Below are positions 20,834-30,305 of a stretch of DNA of 64,000 bases, in pieces. Position 1 is the stretch's first letter, and each line of letters begins with the position of its first letter. The stretch spans positions 24,182 to 88,181 of the IMG/VR virus record IMGVR_UViG_3300030118_004474. One strand, given 5' to 3'. A program made the position numbers and the translations under genes. The notes beneath the pieces are model-generated. The model had not been told where the DNA came from and made no database searches. It worked only from the letters and a program-made list of their open reading frames with translations. This stretch comes from a virus.

Positions 20834-21488
20834 AGTTTTAAAAACCTGTCCTTTGTGTAGCCACCCTCAAAGAGATGAATTAGAAAAGGATATTTTGGAT
20901 GGAACAATTACCGCAGGGGAACTTGACCGTGAAGAAGATTGGAAAGCCGGGACTACTCGTAGGCATATGCAAGAACACTTGGGGGATTATTTAGATAATT
21001 CAAACGACTCTTGTACCTTTTGTGTGGCTCCGAACAGAAAAGACTTGGAGGCGGCTATCTTTGCAGGTTCAATGAAACCTAGCGAAGTTGCTGAATATTT
21101 GGGTAGCGGTGTTGACACAGTTAATTTACATATGAAAAAACACCTAAAACCACTAGTGCAAAAAGCGGCCTCTTTAGAATTGGCTAAAGTTGAAATTGAT
21201 GAAATTAATATGCTAAGTAGTAATATTCAAATGCTTCAAGGAAAAGTTCAAGAATTTATTTTTGACAATGATGATTTAGACCATCGCACAATTGACTCGT
21301 TGGTTAAATTAAGTAAAGAAATCCGAGAGTCACTAAAATACGCATTAGAGTTCAAAGGACAATTAGTTCACAAGCGGGAGGAAACTGTCGTCGTGCAACA
21401 AATTGAAGTTATCCAAAAGGTTTTAATAGAACGTTATCCACAGGTATGGAATGAGATACGAGATTCAATAGCGGAGAAATTAGCATGA
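20823..21488 (+). CDS. Two-zinc-finger HTH protein, candidate terminase small subunit
   Basis: Start at MRRKVLKTCPLC after GGGGGAT. Two repeats of about 55 residues each begin with CxxC (CPLC at 9-12, CTFC at 68-71) and end with a helix containing two His (TRRHMQEHL, VNLHMKKHL), the second around an HTH-like GSGVDTVNLHMKKHL. A coiled-coil half follows. This layout is common in phage small terminase or related DNA-binding proteins. The large subunit is 7 kb downstream, so the assignment is tentative. Confidence 0.5.
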   Translation: MRRKVLKTCPLCSHPQRDELEKDILDGTITAGELDREEDWKAGTTRRHMQEHLGDYLDNSNDSCTFCVAPNRKDLEAAIFAGSMKPSEVAEYLGSGVDTVNLHMKKHLKPLVQKAASLELAKVEIDEINMLSSNIQMLQGKVQEFIFDNDDLDHRTIDSLVKLSKEIRESLKYALEFKGQLVHKREETVVVQQIEVIQKVLIERYPQVWNEIRDSIAEKLA

Positions 21489-21670
21489 AATGGAAAGAAG
21501 AAATTAAAAAACAAGACGCTAAGTTGGCTTTAGAAAGTTTATTGCGTGAAATAAATAGAGATATGCAAGCATTAGAACCGATTCCCGAAAAACAATTTAC
21601 GGCAGACATTATGAGAGTTAAAACTTCAAGTTATAAAGAACAAGTGGAAAGAATTTTACAAATGATGTGA
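21485..21670 (+). CDS. Small protein with MKW..EIK N-terminus, 61 residues
   Basis: Begins MKWKEEIKKQDAKLALES and is entirely helical. The start overlaps the previous stop (ATGA). The motif variant has Glu-Ile-Lys in place of Ile-Leu-Lys. Confidence 0.65.
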   Translation: MKWKEEIKKQDAKLALESLLREINRDMQALEPIPEKQFTADIMRVKTSSYKEQVERILQMM

Positions 21671-21684
21671 TAGGTAAGATTAGC

Positions 21685-21900
21685 ATGAGTTGGGAAACAA
21701 TTCTAAAAATTGACTGGCGAGAAATTGTTGACGAGTTAATGCAACCGGACAATGTTCTTTTTGACTCACTATACATGGAACTCGCTCAAAGGTTAGGGTT
21801 TAAGGCTCCCTCTAAGGACGAGGTAATTGATTACCTAGAGGATAACTACTCAAGGCATAAAATTTGGAATAATTTATATAGTATTAGTGAGGATGAATAA
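21685..21900 (+). CDS. Small protein with MSW..ILK N-terminus, 71 residues
   Basis: Start at MSWETILKIDWREIV, with AGGTAAGAT upstream; six extra in-frame codons upstream are unlikely to be used. The rest is acidic and helical, ending SISEDE over the next ribosome site. Confidence 0.7.
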   Translation: MSWETILKIDWREIVDELMQPDNVLFDSLYMELAQRLGFKAPSKDEVIDYLEDNYSRHKIWNNLYSISEDE

Positions 21901-21903
21901 TTA

Positions 21904-22011
21904 ATGACGAGATGTGTTCTTTTGGACCAATGGTTTGATGCTGAGTCGGAAAAAATTGATGAGAAAGAATCTAAAACAAAGAAATGTTTTGTAACGGGGG
22001 AAAGTAAATGA
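21904..22011 (+). CDS. Small protein, 35 residues
   Basis: ATG after GAGGATG at the end of the upstream gene, and ATGA overlap with the next. Two cysteines 24 residues apart and a charged middle. It lacks the MxW motif. Function unknown. Confidence 0.5.
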   Translation: MTRCVLLDQWFDAESEKIDEKESKTKKCFVTGESK

Positions 22012-22259
22012 CGTGGGAAGATATTGTTAAGAAAAGAGACATGACCGGAGGCATGAACTCTATCGTTGACTTTATCGCTAGGTTAAAAGAAATTGCCACC
22101 GAAATGGAAGAAATTGCCAAGGAATCATTTTCAGAAGATGCGCCGATAGTTTCATTTAATATACCGGATGCAAAGGACCTATTAGATGACTACAAAAAAT
22201 TCTCAAAAAGCGTAGAAGTATTGTTCCAAAAAATGATAGAGCAGGGGGAGAGAGCATGA
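22008..22259 (+). CDS. Small protein with MTW..IVK N-terminus, 83 residues
   Basis: Begins MTWEDIVKKRDMTGG; the rest is helical and probably coiled-coil (IARLKEIATEMEEIAKES, YKKFSKSVEVLFQKMIEQ). Coupled by overlap on both sides. Confidence 0.7.
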   Translation: MTWEDIVKKRDMTGGMNSIVDFIARLKEIATEMEEIAKESFSEDAPIVSFNIPDAKDLLDDYKKFSKSVEVLFQKMIEQGERA

Positions 22260-22612
22260 CAAGATGGTGGGACGTTGTTAAACTTCGCATGGGTCATTTA
22301 GAATATCTTATAAGGCAATTTACCTCCTTTCACAATACTTCATTAGCGAGAAATTATATTTCTAAAAAAGACAAGTCTCTAGCAGAACAACTTTTTCAAA
22401 AAATAATCAACATGTTAAATGACCCTAATTTATTTGATAAACTAGATGGTCGGGGAAACCCATTAGCAGACCCCATGAATTCTTATTACTCTTTACTAGT
22501 CGCTTCACCACAAATGCACCATAAGGACTTCGGGCATCTATATGAAGCCATTTTTGACCAATTAGAAGAAATGCGCCGCCTACAATTAGAAGGGGGCGGC
22601 GTAAGTGTTTAA
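22256..22612 (+). CDS. Protein with MTRWW..VVK N-terminus, 118 residues
   Basis: Begins MTRWWDVVKLRMGHLEYLI. Mainly helical; no recognised domain. GGGGGAG precedes the ATG, which overlaps the previous stop. Confidence 0.7.
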   Translation: MTRWWDVVKLRMGHLEYLIRQFTSFHNTSLARNYISKKDKSLAEQLFQKIINMLNDPNLFDKLDGRGNPLADPMNSYYSLLVASPQMHHKDFGHLYEAIFDQLEEMRRLQLEGGGVSV

Positions 22613-23372
22613 TTGGTTTGATGTTCTAAAAATTAAAACCCCCGAAGGGGAAATGATGGTTGTTAACAGCATTACTGAATACCATAATAAACTTAGAGAA
22701 GAACTTAGACCAATTGTTCTTGAGGAACTACGTTTAACTAGCGAAAGAGATACAGAAAAAACGAAAATTAATATCAAACCATATCGTATAGTAGACGGTG
22801 TTCGTTATAATGCTTCTTGGAGAGATAAAAATAGTGAAAATACCCACTCAATAGATATTAGGTATAGGGGTAGCGGAAATGAAAATGAACCCCATGAAAT
22901 CATATCTATTACTTCGGATAATTTGGGTCCTGCCCTACAAATGGGGACAAACTATGAAGCCACCAATTCTTACGATTTACTTTTAGAAGTTACAGATAAA
23001 ATAGAAGATTTTTATGAACAGAAATTTAGAACAGAAACTCTTGGTGTTCCTTCTGTTGAAGAGGATGAGGATAGAGTTTCAACAGAAGAATTTAATAGAA
23101 AATTAGAGGAGGCTAATCCCGGCTTTAAATTTATTGAAGGAAAACTAAGGGACTTAGGGGATATGGGAAGGCTTGCCAATATGAAGGGAATTACTCTTGA
23201 TGCTTTACTAAGTAGATATAATCTAACACCTAGAGACTTTTTAGATAATATGACCGCTAGAGAAATTCCTCCACAAAATCAACCAACTAGAAGAGAAAAT
23301 TTAAATGTTAGACCTCCGATGAGGAGAGCACCTCCAATTAGAGGAAGAAGAGGAAGAAGAGAAGAACAATAA
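22605..23372 (+). CDS. Protein with MFNWF..VLK N-terminus, 255 residues, GTG start
   Basis: The GTG start follows GGGGGCGG and gives (M)FNWFDVLKIKT, restoring the shared N-terminal motif. A beta-rich middle (INIKPYRIVDGVRYNASW, HSIDIRYRG) is followed by a helical part and a Pro/Arg-rich basic tail (PPMRRAPPIRGRRGRREE) that could bind DNA. Last member of the first MxW cluster. Confidence 0.75.
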   Translation: MFNWFDVLKIKTPEGEMMVVNSITEYHNKLREELRPIVLEELRLTSERDTEKTKINIKPYRIVDGVRYNASWRDKNSENTHSIDIRYRGSGNENEPHEIISITSDNLGPALQMGTNYEATNSYDLLLEVTDKIEDFYEQKFRTETLGVPSVEEDEDRVSTEEFNRKLEEANPGFKFIEGKLRDLGDMGRLANMKGITLDALLSRYNLTPRDFLDNMTAREIPPQNQPTRRENLNVRPPMRRAPPIRGRRGRREEQ

Positions 23373-23376
23373 AAAG

Positions 23377-23386
23377 TATTATATAC
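23377..23386 (+). promoter_or_regulatory. TATA box before the small membrane protein
   Basis: TATTATATAC, centred about 38 bases before the ATG at 23420; initiation near 23408 would leave a 12-base leader containing GGTGAT. Confidence 0.5.
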
Positions 23387-23419
23387 GAGATTCCTCTTAG
23401 CACCCAATAAGGTGATTTT

Positions 23420-23596
23420 ATGTCTATTGAAAATAAAATTGAAAGTGTCGCAGAAGAAGCAGAAGATTTGGTGGAACTTGCGGAAGACTTGGGTTTAATT
23501 AGTGAAGAAGATGAAGCAAAATATAAAGCAATTCTAAAGAAGGCTCTACCAGCCCTATTAGTGGTAGTTCCACTATTCGTTGTTCTTCTTCAATGA
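23420..23596 (+). CDS. Tail-anchored small membrane protein, 58 residues
   Basis: AGGTGATTTT precedes the ATG. An acidic helical N-terminus (ENKIESVAEEAEDLVELAEDL) is followed by one C-terminal hydrophobic span (KALPALLVVVPLFVVLLQ) that ends the protein. It has its own promoter and sits at the start of the packaging module. A holin-like or particle-membrane role is possible; nothing proves it. Confidence 0.65.
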   Translation: MSIENKIESVAEEAEDLVELAEDLGLISEEDEAKYKAILKKALPALLVVVPLFVVLLQ

Positions 23597-25107
23597 TTAA
23601 CATGTCTGTTAGGAGAGCCATACGCAGGGCGTTAAATAATGCCAATAGGCGTAGAGATTATTCTATTGAATTTAGTGAAATAACACCATCCATAATGGAG
23701 GAACTATCCTCAATTGTTTCGGGAGGTAGGGAAAATTTATTATCTTATGCTGATGATTTTTTAGAAAGACTAAGAGAATCTGATAGAGCCGGAGTAGTTG
23801 ATAACATACTTACACAACTCAAAAAAATATTAGATAATGCCTTAGTGATACAACTTGGTAATTTAGGTGTTGAGGGACCAACAAATAACCCCACTAAAAG
23901 AATGAAGGATATTTACACAATGGGTGAACAACCTATCAATGATTGGTTCTCTACCAATAAACAAGACCTTTACGATAAATTCATTAATGGTGATTTTAGA
24001 CCACTATACAACACATACACATTTTTTAAAAATCAAGGTTTATCACAAGACTACCAAAATATCATATCAGAGGTGCAAACTAACGCTAAAGTTGATGAAA
24101 CCTTACCGCTACTAAACGAAACCGACAGAATGAATATAGCCCCTACAAGTTCTGACCCCGAAATTATAACAATTTTTAAAGAAATTGAGACATCAAGATT
24201 AAAGGAATTAGCAGACATTTTGGGTTTTATTCCTGAATCTAAGACCCCTCTTCCTATTATTGAAATGAATGCTTTTGAAATTAGAAGTGGTATCGTATCG
24301 CAAGAGGACAATTTAAAAAATCTGTTAACTTTGTTTTTTTCCGCCAATAAACAAACAAATTCAACTAGTAATTTTTTCACCCAATTAGAAAATGTTTCGT
24401 TGCTAGCCTTTACTTCTTTCATCAGAAGATTATTCACTAATACTATAAGGGACGGTATCACCTTTTTAAATCTTTACGCTAATTTAGTTTCACGCCGAGG
24501 TGATGTAGATTTCCCAGCATCAGAAAAATTTAGGCTAGGAACCGGAGATTTAATTTCGGAAACAAAAATGTATAGGGACTTATATGACTACTTAAAGCCC
24601 GAACTACCTTATGAAGAATGGGTTAGAGGAAAAGATACGGTAGCCTTTGGCAATCAATTAGAGGCCTTTATGAAAAGAAGAACAGAAAGCCCCCGTATTA
24701 AAAGGGTTAGGAGAAGCGTAGGGAATTTGGAACTTCTGTCATATTATGGAGGCAGTAGTAGAAGAAATACTCCCCTACAAGGAAACTTTGAGGTTGGAAT
24801 TTTACCCGAAGATATTATGTCGTCTCTATTAGGTTTTATTCAGATATTTGATAATGGGTATAACTTCAATGATATACCGCCCTTTAGGAGAATAGAGTCA
24901 GCAAACTACGAAGCGGTAGAACAAACATTAAATCAAAAATTAACCGAAGCAATCAAAATAGTTCGTAGGGGTATATTACAAGAGTTTAATTCAATGTTAG
25001 AAATTATAGTGAGTAGAAGAGAACTTTCCTTCAAGTCAATAAAGGGAGTGTCAGCACTAAGATTTTTAGATAATTTAGATTTATTGGAGGACGAGTTAGA
25101 TGTATGA
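23593..25107 (+). CDS. Unknown 504-residue protein of the head module
   Basis: Starts at an ATGA overlap (MINMSVRRAIRRALNNANRRR) with a strongly basic amphipathic N-terminus. The remainder is helical with short beta parts; no known motif. AGA and TTA codons dominate, as in the other large unknown genes. A particle component is inferred from position. Confidence 0.75.
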   Translation: MINMSVRRAIRRALNNANRRRDYSIEFSEITPSIMEELSSIVSGGRENLLSYADDFLERLRESDRAGVVDNILTQLKKILDNALVIQLGNLGVEGPTNNPTKRMKDIYTMGEQPINDWFSTNKQDLYDKFINGDFRPLYNTYTFFKNQGLSQDYQNIISEVQTNAKVDETLPLLNETDRMNIAPTSSDPEIITIFKEIETSRLKELADILGFIPESKTPLPIIEMNAFEIRSGIVSQEDNLKNLLTLFFSANKQTNSTSNFFTQLENVSLLAFTSFIRRLFTNTIRDGITFLNLYANLVSRRGDVDFPASEKFRLGTGDLISETKMYRDLYDYLKPELPYEEWVRGKDTVAFGNQLEAFMKRRTESPRIKRVRRSVGNLELLSYYGGSSRRNTPLQGNFEVGILPEDIMSSLLGFIQIFDNGYNFNDIPPFRRIESANYEAVEQTLNQKLTEAIKIVRRGILQEFNSMLEIIVSRRELSFKSIKGVSALRFLDNLDLLEDELDV

Positions 25108-27553
25108 AGAATATCCCAGCGAAGAAGAAAGTAGATTAATTAACTATGGTGAAGGAGACACAGAACAACTTGACGGAGATGATTTAAGGATAGAAGTCAA
25201 TAACTTAAATAATAATTTAATAGAAATTGATGAAGAGGGTCCTTTTAACACAGTTGCTTATTATAATTTTGTAGGTAATCTATTACATGGTATAGAATTC
25301 GTAGAACTGCCTAATTTTCCACGAAGGGCCTCTCTTGATAATTTTTATGAAAGAGGACAAATGATTCATAACCTAGCGTATTCTTCCCATGAAATAAATG
25401 AAATGAGAGCAGACTTTACCATCAATAGAGAACTTGCCGAAGAACTTTCATCAGTTAATGAGGCGGTAGCGGCCCTTATACAAAACGTAATGGCTTACAT
25501 CGGGGATGATGAAGACGAGCAAATAACTGAAAGAAGCGAATTTAGAAAATTAGCAGAAGCCATTACGATAAGAGATATTCAATCCCTACGGGGTAAGAAC
25601 GAAATTTACGACTACTGGCAAAACTATTATGATAAATTTCAAGCAATCATGGGGTTAAGCCTACCAGTTGTTTTAACACCTAGTCAGGCTAAAGACTTTG
25701 AAAGTGCTTTTGAGAGAATAAAAATTCCGTGCATTGTATTACAGCATACTGATGCTGAGTTTGAACAAGCGTCGGGAAGATTCGGCCTACTACAAATGGC
25801 TAATGAAATTTTGTTTAATAGGCTGGGAATGGTTCCTAGCAAAGAATATGAGGAAGTTTTTGGTTCTTCTGTTGAATTTACACAAAGGATTCAAAGGGAC
25901 GATTTTGGACAAGAAACCGGAAGGGTCGGTGAAATGGAAGTAAGTGAAAAAGAAAACGCTGATAATATAGAAATGGTAAAAAATTCCTTAGACCCATTGA
26001 CTTATCTTAACTTATTAGAGAAAAAAATTCTTTTCTTACCACAGGATAGCGAAACCACTACCGAGTTAAAAAATAAAATTAATCAATATTTACCCGAAGA
26101 ACTTAGCGGTTTAAATCCTAGAGCCATTGGGTATTTATCCGATGTCGTATCTGAAGCAGTAGATGATTATGTCTCACTAGTTGATAAGAGAGATAGATAT
26201 TACCTACCAATGTTAGATAGCCACACTTCGGAAATGTCTTCGGTTCCAATTACTAAAGGTTTTACTATTGCTTATTATACGGTACAACTAAAAAGCACCT
26301 CTAATGAAACAGAAAATATACGAGATGAACCTATTACAATGGACCCAAACGTTAGAGAAGCGTTATATGGTGAAACTCCTGTTGAAGAAATTGAAAATCC
26401 AACTCATACAATATCTTTAAAGTTGGAACAAAATCCAATCGGTGGGACATATAGTGCGCTTATGGACTATCTAAACGAAGAAATAATAAAAATGTTTTCT
26501 GCCATAAATAGTGTTATGGTGGAGGGCAAAAAGACTAAATTTGTGTCAAATATAGGTGAAAGAACAGGAAAGCCGATGACTGGTAGTGGGCAGTCCGCCG
26601 CTATCGGAGCAAAATATCCTAGTATTGCGGGTTCTTTAGCAACGCTTTCAACAAATAATTTTGCTCCTCTATTAGATTTTATTTATTCTCAATACATCAG
26701 CGATATAGATTATAGGTATTTATTTAATAGAGATTATCCCGAATATTTTAGAAGCGGTGTGTTTGTTTCATTTAAATCGGCCTATGACGCATCAAGAAAA
26801 AAGAAAGGAACCGCTATTTCTCAACAGGTAGCAAAGTTCCCGACTACTGCTATTGATGAAGAAGATTTAAAACAGTTAGAGCGTTTAGTAACGCTTTTAA
26901 GAAGAGGTGCAACTTCTACCATTACAAGTCTTATTGAGGCGGCTGAAAATACCGTACAGATATTTTTAATGTTAAATCTTTCTGTCGGACAGAGTAGGGC
27001 CGATAGAACAAAAATTCAAAGAGAAATTACTAATTCTTTAGGTAGAGTAATTTTTGAGTATGCTTCAAGGAGAAACGAAGAAAGACTTTCAAATAATGTA
27101 TTTGCTGGCAAACAAATACAAGAATATGCTGGTATGGAAGTTAATGCTAAATACCTAAATATTATTGATGAGTTAGAAAGTGCAGACTTTATGGAAACAC
27201 TATCCCCCGATGAAAGAAGTATCGTTGGAAGAGTAAAGCAAAAACTTACAGGTAATTTTTGGAGAGAAATTTTAGGTGATGAAGATTCTGATATTGAGAA
27301 TTCATTACTAAAAGCAGTAGACATAATGAGAGGAAATAATGGTTTATTTGTATATAAGGCATTTATGGACATGACAAACGTTGAAGAAGTTTCAATAGTT
27401 TCTGATTTAATTAGAAAAGAGGATAGGGTAGATTTGTATGCTCAAGACATGGAGACTATTCTAAAATCACCCAATAAGACATTTGCCGAATTGTCTGTTC
27501 AATTAGGAGTCAGTAGAGAAGTTATTTACAAGATTAGGGGGCTATTTCGTTGA
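25100..27553 (+). CDS. Unknown 817-residue protein of the head module
   Basis: GGAGGACG precedes the ATG. A long acidic N-terminus (YEEYPSEEESRLINYGEGDTE) leads into a largely helical protein with a Gly/Ser-rich stretch (TGSGQSAAIGAKYPSIAGS). The last 30 residues look like a helix-turn-helix (TFAELSVQLGVSREVIYKIR). No family recognised. Its size and position suggest an internal or structural particle protein. Confidence 0.75.
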   Translation: MYEEYPSEEESRLINYGEGDTEQLDGDDLRIEVNNLNNNLIEIDEEGPFNTVAYYNFVGNLLHGIEFVELPNFPRRASLDNFYERGQMIHNLAYSSHEINEMRADFTINRELAEELSSVNEAVAALIQNVMAYIGDDEDEQITERSEFRKLAEAITIRDIQSLRGKNEIYDYWQNYYDKFQAIMGLSLPVVLTPSQAKDFESAFERIKIPCIVLQHTDAEFEQASGRFGLLQMANEILFNRLGMVPSKEYEEVFGSSVEFTQRIQRDDFGQETGRVGEMEVSEKENADNIEMVKNSLDPLTYLNLLEKKILFLPQDSETTTELKNKINQYLPEELSGLNPRAIGYLSDVVSEAVDDYVSLVDKRDRYYLPMLDSHTSEMSSVPITKGFTIAYYTVQLKSTSNETENIRDEPITMDPNVREALYGETPVEEIENPTHTISLKLEQNPIGGTYSALMDYLNEEIIKMFSAINSVMVEGKKTKFVSNIGERTGKPMTGSGQSAAIGAKYPSIAGSLATLSTNNFAPLLDFIYSQYISDIDYRYLFNRDYPEYFRSGVFVSFKSAYDASRKKKGTAISQQVAKFPTTAIDEEDLKQLERLVTLLRRGATSTITSLIEAAENTVQIFLMLNLSVGQSRADRTKIQREITNSLGRVIFEYASRRNEERLSNNVFAGKQIQEYAGMEVNAKYLNIIDELESADFMETLSPDERSIVGRVKQKLTGNFWREILGDEDSDIENSLLKAVDIMRGNNGLFVYKAFMDMTNVEEVSIVSDLIRKEDRVDLYAQDMETILKSPNKTFAELSVQLGVSREVIYKIRGLFR

Positions 27554-28887
27554 AGAAGGATTTGGGGTATGGAGCACCGGGAACTTATCTTCCTATCATA
27601 ACTGATGAGGAAGGAAAACCAGCCAATACTCCGGATGTATATATTGATGATAAAATCTATTCTGAAAAAGAAATGGTTGCTTTATTTAGAAAAGTTAACC
27701 CATATCGTAAAACTAGAGAAGAGATGGATTTTTTTCCTCCCCTAACGAGACAAAATGCTGATGGTTATTTTATTGCCTTTGACCGTGTAAATACCTTGGG
27801 TGGTTCACCCCTACCTGTTGGACGTGCTGGGTGGAAATATCTTGATGAGCATAAATTATTCCTCACTACGGGAATAAAAACAATTGACATGTATAGGGGT
27901 CTAGGTGTGGCTAAAATGCTGTGGGCAAAAAGGGATAGTGCTATATTTGGTACTAATCCAGCAATCGGTATGGCTAGTAATTTTTCTTCGGGCTGGCTCA
28001 ATTATATTAAATCACAAGGTTGGACCGTTGACCCTCCGGTGGAGTCCTTACCGGCAAGTATTCAAGACGAGGTTATAAATACACTACAAGGGGACAAACC
28101 TCGCCGGTTAATTAGTAAGAATATTGATATGGCTATGAAAAAGGCTTGGGAAATTTTAAAGGTTGATACTCGTCCCGACATTCGTAATGAAGCGCAATAC
28201 AATGCGGCTTCCTTAGATGAAAGAAGGCGTTGGCATAACCGACAAAGAGAGGCATATAATACAAGGTTAAAAGCCCTTAGAACTCAACACACAGTAGATT
28301 TAACCGATACAGAAAACCCAGTTTATCAAGAAATGAAATATTATCAAGATATGAGAAACTTTCACGGTAGGCAACAAAGAAGAATAGCAAGGTGTCTTGG
28401 GTTAGGAAAAACAGAATGTAATGACTATTATTCCCTAGAGTTAGAAGGAGAAAATAGACGAACGCAAAAATATAAAACTACTCCTACGGGTAAATTAGAC
28501 CCTTATGTTGAAATATCATTGGAAGCCTATAATAATCTAACAGATAAGCAAAAAATAAATTATCATATGGGTATGATGAGGCAGGGAATAGATAAAACAT
28601 TTCACAATAGAATGTTTCATAGGATTCAACGCAAGTATAAACCACCAACATTCCCTTCTCCTAAATACGGCGGCGAATCTAGTGAGGGTTTAGAATACAC
28701 AAAGGAAGAATACGATAATATGGATGATAAAAACAAAAGGGAATATCATGGTCGTATGGCATCAAGAGCAAAAAGAGATAATAATGACGAACTACGCCGA
28801 TTTCATGATAGAATGCGTTATAGACTTAGAATGAATATACCCCTCCCTAATTATTATTCACCCGAAGACGAACAGGAGGAAGAATAA
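27550..28887 (+). CDS. GNAT-like N-terminal domain with C-terminal repeats, 445 residues
   Basis: TTG start overlapping the previous TGA. Residues about 60-150 resemble a GNAT acyltransferase: a strand, then KTIDMYRGLGVAKMLWAK with the R-G-x-G-x-A pattern of the acetyl-CoA loop. The C-terminal half holds three related units, such as NNLTDKQKINYHMGM and NMDDKNKREYHGRM, each followed by an FHxRMxxR-type stretch. The same unit type occurs in the protein at 49772-50422. Enzyme activity is unproven. Immediately upstream of the terminase gene. Confidence 0.65.
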   Translation: MKKDLGYGAPGTYLPIITDEEGKPANTPDVYIDDKIYSEKEMVALFRKVNPYRKTREEMDFFPPLTRQNADGYFIAFDRVNTLGGSPLPVGRAGWKYLDEHKLFLTTGIKTIDMYRGLGVAKMLWAKRDSAIFGTNPAIGMASNFSSGWLNYIKSQGWTVDPPVESLPASIQDEVINTLQGDKPRRLISKNIDMAMKKAWEILKVDTRPDIRNEAQYNAASLDERRRWHNRQREAYNTRLKALRTQHTVDLTDTENPVYQEMKYYQDMRNFHGRQQRRIARCLGLGKTECNDYYSLELEGENRRTQKYKTTPTGKLDPYVEISLEAYNNLTDKQKINYHMGMMRQGIDKTFHNRMFHRIQRKYKPPTFPSPKYGGESSEGLEYTKEEYDNMDDKNKREYHGRMASRAKRDNNDELRRFHDRMRYRLRMNIPLPNYYSPEDEQEEE

Positions 28888-30305
28888 TGGACCTACTCAC
28901 GGAAATGGACATGAAAGCCTCTAAGGGCAATTTTGAATATTTCTTCACTAAGGTTCTAGGTTTTGAGATGGCCCCCTTCCACAGGGAATGGCTTGAGCGT
29001 GTCCAATCTACACAACGTACCGTTACGATTTGTTCACGGGACCACGGCAAATCAGTTTTTTTTCACTCGTGGTGCATCTACCAGTTATGTTTCCAAGAAC
29101 CCCCATACGAAATTATTTACATTTCCTCTAACCAAAAGCAAACAATGGTTCACATGAAAGATATTGATAGAATGTTTTCTACTATTCCCGCCTTGAAGAA
29201 GTTCAAACCTAAACAGGGTTGGGCTGTTGGCCGAATGGAATTGACCAACGGAAACCGTATCGTTGAAAGGTCGGTTGGTTCTCAAATCCGTGGACTCCAC
29301 CCCGACGAAATTATCATTGACGACCCAATGAAGGAGTTCTCTATGACCGCCATTCAGCGAGTCTCGGATTGGTTTTGGGGTGATATGATTCCTACCCTTC
29401 ACCACACCTCCTCTTTGAGAATGATTGGAACGCCTTTCACCTACACGGATATATTCGCTGAGTTGGAGGAAAACACCGAGTATGATGTAAAACGTTATCC
29501 AGCCATTAACCAAGCAGGAGAAGCACTTTGGCCTTCCCGTTGGGATATTGACTCGCTAGACCGTCGCCGTAGGGAAATAGGTTCTGCTAAATTTACAAGA
29601 GAATATCTTTGTATTCCCATTTCTTCCAATACAATGTTATTTGGAAAAGAACATGTGGATAAATCAAAAGATAGAACCTCGTCTTTACAATACTATGGAA
29701 ACAACGAAGCATTCAAATACTACATAGGCTACGACCCATCAATGAGCATCAATGGCGACTACACCGTGATGATTGTTTTAGAGGTTGATGAAGAATTAAA
29801 TAAAAAAGTTGTTCATATGGTTCGTGAAAAAAATATGGACTTTCGTTCACATATCACCCGCATTACTGACCTATGCCAAAGATTCTCACCAGAAATCGTA
29901 ATGATTGAAACAAACACCTTCGCTAAATCTTTCGCTATGGAACTACGAGACATTTCTGACTTCCCCGTTAAGGAGTTCACTATGAGTAGAAAGAAAAAAG
30001 AAGAAATTATTCTTAACCTACAAATGAACTTTGAAAACAATAAAATTCTTTTACCGTATCAAAAAGACGAGGACAAAAAAGTTTCTAATGTAATCGTTCA
30101 AGAATTAGAGGCTTTTGGTATTGGTAATAGTGGAAGAATAGAGGGCCTTGGAGCGCATGATGACACCGTTATTGCTTTGGCCTTAGCGAACTATGCAACC
30201 AAGACCTTTACAGACACATTTATTGAAATTGAGGACGCTGGTATTTTTGCTACTAGTGGTCCAACGCTAAACTTAGGAGGTGGTATTTTTGGAATTAATT
30301 ATTAG
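28887..30305 (+). CDS. terL: Terminase large subunit
   Basis: The DNA-packaging motor. Residues 49-57 form the Walker A-like CSRDHGKSV, residues 140-147 the Walker B strand DEIIIDDP, and SSNQKQ/coupling segments follow the family order. The C-terminal nuclease shows YIGYDPSMSINGDYT near residue 275, VMIETNTFAKSF and HDDTVIALALA, which supply the metal-binding acids of the RNase H-like fold. Length (472) is normal. The ATG overlaps the previous stop (TAATG). Codon use is more CGT/CTT-rich than in neighbouring large genes. Confidence 0.93.
   Translation: MDLLTEMDMKASKGNFEYFFTKVLGFEMAPFHREWLERVQSTQRTVTICSRDHGKSVFFHSWCIYQLCFQEPPYEIIYISSNQKQTMVHMKDIDRMFSTIPALKKFKPKQGWAVGRMELTNGNRIVERSVGSQIRGLHPDEIIIDDPMKEFSMTAIQRVSDWFWGDMIPTLHHTSSLRMIGTPFTYTDIFAELEENTEYDVKRYPAINQAGEALWPSRWDIDSLDRRRREIGSAKFTREYLCIPISSNTMLFGKEHVDKSKDRTSSLQYYGNNEAFKYYIGYDPSMSINGDYTVMIVLEVDEELNKKVVHMVREKNMDFRSHITRITDLCQRFSPEIVMIETNTFAKSFAMELRDISDFPVKEFTMSRKKKEEIILNLQMNFENNKILLPYQKDEDKKVSNVIVQELEAFGIGNSGRIEGLGAHDDTVIALALANYATKTFTDTFIEIEDAGIFATSGPTLNLGGGIFGINY

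Noticed and set aside
13646-21900. Many small proteins end in EDE, EEDE or similar acidic tails, which looked like a conserved C-terminal signal.
   Set aside because: The codons GAG GAT GAA TGA are the ribosome site of the next, overlapping gene. The tails are explained by translational coupling.
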